Below, piece after piece: positions 6,507-8,992 of a stretch of DNA of 8,992 nt; within the stretch, counting starts at the first letter, position 1, and each line of letters begins with the position of its first letter. The stretch lies in the NCBI GenBank assembly GCA_002402005.2, contig NVUS02000259.1, forward strand, positions 1-8,992, written 5' to 3'. Under the pieces are notes generated by a model. The model had not been told where the DNA came from. It worked only from the letters and a program-made list of their open reading frames with translations, and searched no databases. Source of the DNA: OCS116 cluster bacterium. Its GTDB lineage: Bacteria; Pseudomonadota; Alphaproteobacteria; Rhizobiales; OSC116. A program made the position numbers and the translations under genes.

Positions 6507-8831
6507 TCACGCCATATCCCTCACAAAAGTAATCTCATGCTGCCCAGATGAAATGAGATACCCCTCGCTTGGCACCTCAATGGGGCGCCCATTCAGCTGA
6601 ACATTAGATCGTAAAGGGCTCTGGACCAATCGACCAGAACAGCCCTTGGGCAAAGTGAGATTGTATAGAATCTTGCTCCCCTCAATATGCCATGCGGCCT
6701 CGATGCGGCCATGTAGGCAGTCGTGCCACATTTCGACATAACCAAATTGCGGCAATATATGCGGGTCAATAACCACCAAGTCAAAACCCGGGGCATCTGC
6801 ACTTGGGGCAATCCCCGCAACAGATTCAAATAACCATTGGCACACGGCGCCATAGGCATAATGATTATAACTATTCATTTCGGGGTCATATATCGTGCCA
6901 TCTGGCGCCAAGGCATCCCAACGTTCCCATATAGTGGTTGCGCCTTGCTCTATTTGATACAACCAGCCAGGCACATCTTTTTGTAAGAAAACCTGTGCTG
7001 CCAAATCATGTGCGCCGATTTTTGTTAATGCGGGTAATAATGCGGGCGTGCCTATAAAGCCTGTGCCAATTTTACCGCCCGTAAGTTCAATAGATCTTCT
7101 AAAATATTGTTTCGCAGCCTGTATATGCTGGCTGGGTATCAGGTCATATAAAAAGGCCAATGAATAGGATGTTTGATCAGAATTTGCCAATCTGCCCGAT
7201 GGGCTGATGAATTCATTTGCAAAGGCACAGCTAATTTCTTTGGCGCGGTCAGATAATCTTTCTTCATCCTCGGTTTTACCCAAAACGCCCGCAATCTTTG
7301 CAACAAGTTGAGTGGATATGTAATGATATAAAGTCGCCGCACATTCTGTACTGATTGTCGGGTTTGGCATCGTGCTACTGCCCTTTGGCTGCAACCAATC
7401 ACCAAAGCTAAAGCCGCGATCATTAAACCCCGCAGGCGGGTAGACAATGGGGCCGTCCGAAATTGACCATACAAAATCTAACCAGCGACACATTGCATCA
7501 TAACAGTCTTCCAAAATGTCTTTATCGGCATAATGAAGGTATAATGTCCACGGAATGATGACAATGGCATCACCCCACCCAGTTGAACCTGCAAAATCTG
7601 GGAGTATTTGCGGGTGCAACCGAGTTGGATCGGGAGAGACATGTGATATTGCGCCATCTGAGCGTTGGTCTACCATTAAATCAGTCAAATATTTTCTTAA
7701 AAACTTATGACTGTCTGCTAAATAACACGCTGTGGGGGCAAAAACCTGAGCATCGCCACTCCACCCCAATCGCTCATCTCTTTGGGGGCAATCTGTTGGC
7801 ACTTCAATAAAATTTGCCCGCTGGGACCAAACCGTATTTTCGACCAAGCGATTAACCAGTGGGTCACCGCATTTAAAACTTGCGGCTCTATTGGGTAAAG
7901 AGGAAATGGGTATGGCCTGAATGTCAATTAACTCAGCGCCGCCTTGCATCGTAAGTCTTGCATATCTAAAACCTTGAAATGTAAAATAAGCCTCGTACTG
8001 CTCATCACCATCACCTGACAATATATATTTAATTTCGCACTCCGCGGAACGCAGGTTTCGGTTGTCAAAAACCTTGTTGGGCCCTAAAATTTCGGAATGT
8101 TCAATAAAAATTTCCGAGCCACTTTGGCCGTTGACCAAAATACGTACAAAACCACCAATATTTTGACCAAAATCATAAACTGTGCGCCCCTCTTCATCCT
8201 CAAACTTATCGACAACTTGCAGTGGCTCTAACGCACGAACGGGCGTGCATTCCTGTGCCACAAGCTTTGAAAGCGGGAAATCAATGGTTTTGACTGCGTG
8301 TGAATTTATTAACTTCACTTGTCTTGCGTCAAATGTTTCACCAAAATAAATGCCTGATTTTAAAATCGGCAACAAGCCACTATACCAGTCTTCATCAGTC
8401 GCCAAAATCAACTTTTCATCACAGTTTATTTCAGCAATGGCGGCAATTTCATCTCCCCAACAATTGAGAAGCTTAGCATCTTTCCATAAAAGCTGTGAGC
8501 GATACCACCCGTCACCAAGCCATATTTCAATAGAATTTTCACCCACATGCAATAAATCGCTAATTTGATAATTTTGAAAAGGCAAGCGGTCATCATAATT
8601 AACCCATCCTGGGGTTAATAAATCATCCCCAACACGCTTACCATTGATAAAGCAACGGTATAAACCTAATGCTGAAATGTGAATTTCTTCCGATCCTGTC
8701 ACCGTAGAAATATTAAATTTCTTACCCACAAAACTGCCTCTCGTGCCCACTCCAGCGTCAGCCAGTGGCGAAATCATTTTTGCGGACCAAAGAATATTTG
8801 AAGCCTGTTGACTTTTATTAGAAATTGTCAC
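6507..8831 (-). CDS. GH78 alpha-L-rhamnosidase, cytoplasmic
   Basis: A 774-residue enzyme hydrolysing terminal alpha-L-rhamnosyl linkages from oligosaccharides or glycosides. The family hallmark DCPQRDERLGWSGDAQ is at residues 347-362; by family knowledge Glu353 in it should be the general acid. TTIWERWD (632-639) carries Glu636, the probable general base. Domains in order: an N-terminal beta-sandwich (about 45-185, with LGLYRCFINGKRVG), a second beta domain (about 190-310, with YDFGQNIGG), the (alpha/alpha)6 catalytic barrel (about 315-665) and a C-terminal beta domain (about 667-770). Many GH78 enzymes exceed 900 residues, so this is a compact form without extra carbohydrate-binding modules. 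No signal peptide, so it acts inside the cell on imported substrate. The start is GTG 8831 with AAAGG 6 bases upstream; the overlapping ATG at 8833 is out of frame and followed at once by TGA. First gene of the operon, 143 bases before the binding protein. Confidence 0.95.
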   Translation of the reverse strand: MTISNKSQQASNILWSAKMISPLADAGVGTRGSFVGKKFNISTVTGSEEIHISALGLYRCFINGKRVGDDLLTPGWVNYDDRLPFQNYQISDLLHVGENSIEIWLGDGWYRSQLLWKDAKLLNCWGDEIAAIAEINCDEKLILATDEDWYSGLLPILKSGIYFGETFDARQVKLINSHAVKTIDFPLSKLVAQECTPVRALEPLQVVDKFEDEEGRTVYDFGQNIGGFVRILVNGQSGSEIFIEHSEILGPNKVFDNRNLRSAECEIKYILSGDGDEQYEAYFTFQGFRYARLTMQGGAELIDIQAIPISSLPNRAASFKCGDPLVNRLVENTVWSQRANFIEVPTDCPQRDERLGWSGDAQVFAPTACYLADSHKFLRKYLTDLMVDQRSDGAISHVSPDPTRLHPQILPDFAGSTGWGDAIVIIPWTLYLHYADKDILEDCYDAMCRWLDFVWSISDGPIVYPPAGFNDRGFSFGDWLQPKGSSTMPNPTISTECAATLYHYISTQLVAKIAGVLGKTEDEERLSDRAKEISCAFANEFISPSGRLANSDQTSYSLAFLYDLIPSQHIQAAKQYFRRSIELTGGKIGTGFIGTPALLPALTKIGAHDLAAQVFLQKDVPGWLYQIEQGATTIWERWDALAPDGTIYDPEMNSYNHYAYGAVCQWLFESVAGIAPSADAPGFDLVVIDPHILPQFGYVEMWHDCLHGRIEAAWHIEGSKILYNLTLPKGCSGRLVQSPLRSNVQLNGRPIEVPSEGYLISSGQHEITFVRDMA

Positions 8832-8844
8832 ATCTTACCTTTAT

Positions 8845-8888
8845 AATATTTTGTATAACGTTCTACGTATAATGTTACACATAATATT
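8845..8888. promoter_or_regulatory. 44-bp imperfect palindrome just upstream of the GH78 gene (candidate operator or leader hairpin)
   Basis: The two 22-base halves match at 18 of 22 pairs, centred between 8866 and 8867 on the 6-bp palindrome TACGTA. Mismatched pairs are 8851/8882, 8855/8878, 8860/8873 and 8863/8870. The element ends 13 bases before GTG 8831, leaving room only for the ribosome binding site. It could bind a dimeric or tetrameric repressor, or form an AT-rich hairpin if included in the mRNA leader. A different reading of the same bases is a 10-base near-direct repeat (GTATAACGTT at 8853 and GTATAATGTT at 8867), 14 bases apart. Confidence 0.5.
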
Positions 8889-8916
8889 TTTGAAAGCAAT
8901 AGAATATTTTCAAAAA
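8887..8916. repeat. 9-bp inverted repeat with 12-base spacer, upstream of the GH78 gene
   Basis: TTTTTGAAA at 8887-8895 and its exact complement TTTCAAAAA at 8908-8916. The arm centres are 21 bases apart, about two helical turns, which suits a dimeric DNA-binding protein. The minus strand TTGAAA in the right arm could also serve as a -35 element, but no well-spaced -10 accompanies it. Very AT-rich, so significance is limited. Confidence 0.25.
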
Positions 8917-8936
8917 ATCAGTCATATTGTAAAAAA

Positions 8937-8951
8937 CTTATATTTTATAAG
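8937..8951. repeat. 15-base palindrome in the GH78 upstream region
   Basis: CTTATATTTTATAAG has perfect 6-bp arms around a TTT centre. It is a possible regulator site or part of a promoter, but it is short and AT-rich, so it is reported only as visible symmetry. Confidence 0.2.
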
Positions 8952-8975
8952 AAACTTACCTTGGTGATAAGAGCA

Positions 8976-8981
8976 TTGACA
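8976..8981 (+). promoter_or_regulatory. Perfect -35 hexamer TTGACA at the right edge, possible divergent promoter
   Basis: The plus strand reads TTGACA, an exact -35 consensus, 11 bases before the window ends; any -10 would lie outside. With the GH78 gene leaving in the opposite direction, it may belong to a divergent gene such as a regulator. Only half of the promoter can be inspected. Confidence 0.2.
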
Positions 8982-8992
8982 AAAAGCAAAAA

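Noticed and set aside
8853..8876. GTATAACGTT / GTATAATGTT as a CRISPR-like or iteron repeat
   Set aside because: Only two copies exist, with a 4-base gap, and both are better explained as parts of the 44-bp palindrome.

Overview
The window carries one compact carbohydrate-uptake operon on the minus strand (about 8831 down to 1003), flanked at low coordinates by a worn IS3-family transposase remnant on the plus strand. Base composition is moderate to AT-rich, especially between genes. Proteins have Gram-negative character: a Sec signal peptide on the periplasmic binding protein and a CUT1-type ABC importer. An alphaproteobacterium, perhaps marine, is a reasonable guess from the look of the proteins, but nothing here proves the lineage.

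Layout, reading the minus strand from 8831 downwards: (1) a cytoplasmic GH78 alpha-L-rhamnosidase with a GTG start (8831-6507); (2) a 143-base gap holding a candidate promoter and operator; (3) a family 1 solute-binding protein with a strong Shine-Dalgarno site (6363-4915); (4) a 101-base gap with a perfect 12-bp GC-rich stem-loop; (5) a MalF-like permease with a TTG start (4813-3875); (6) a MalG-like permease overlapping it (3888-3046); (7) a MalK/UgpC-like ATPase (3016-1868); (8) a cytoplasmic alpha/beta-hydrolase of the sugar-esterase type (1833-1003).

Working model (inference): the binding protein captures a rhamnose-containing oligosaccharide or glycoside in the periplasm and the two permeases plus ATPase import it intact. 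Inside the cell the esterase removes acyl (probably acetyl) groups and the GH78 enzyme releases L-rhamnose. Neither enzyme has a signal peptide, which fits import first and degradation afterwards. No regulator, rhamnose catabolic gene, lyase or sulfatase lies in the window, so the exact substrate stays open.

Regulatory DNA is the least ordinary part. A 44-bp imperfect palindrome (18 of 22 pairs match) ends 13 bases before the GH78 start codon, with two further inverted repeats beyond it. A smaller palindrome sits upstream of the promoter candidate in front of the binding protein. At the right edge a perfect TTGACA on the plus strand hints at a divergent gene outside the window.

The low-coordinate end (1-1002) is a decayed junction: an open frame running in from the left edge, about 140 bases with no recognisable gene, a broken IS3-family orfB that has lost its first catalytic Asp region, and a short open frame that may be the tail of a disrupted gene. 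I found no rRNA, tRNA, CRISPR array or riboswitch.
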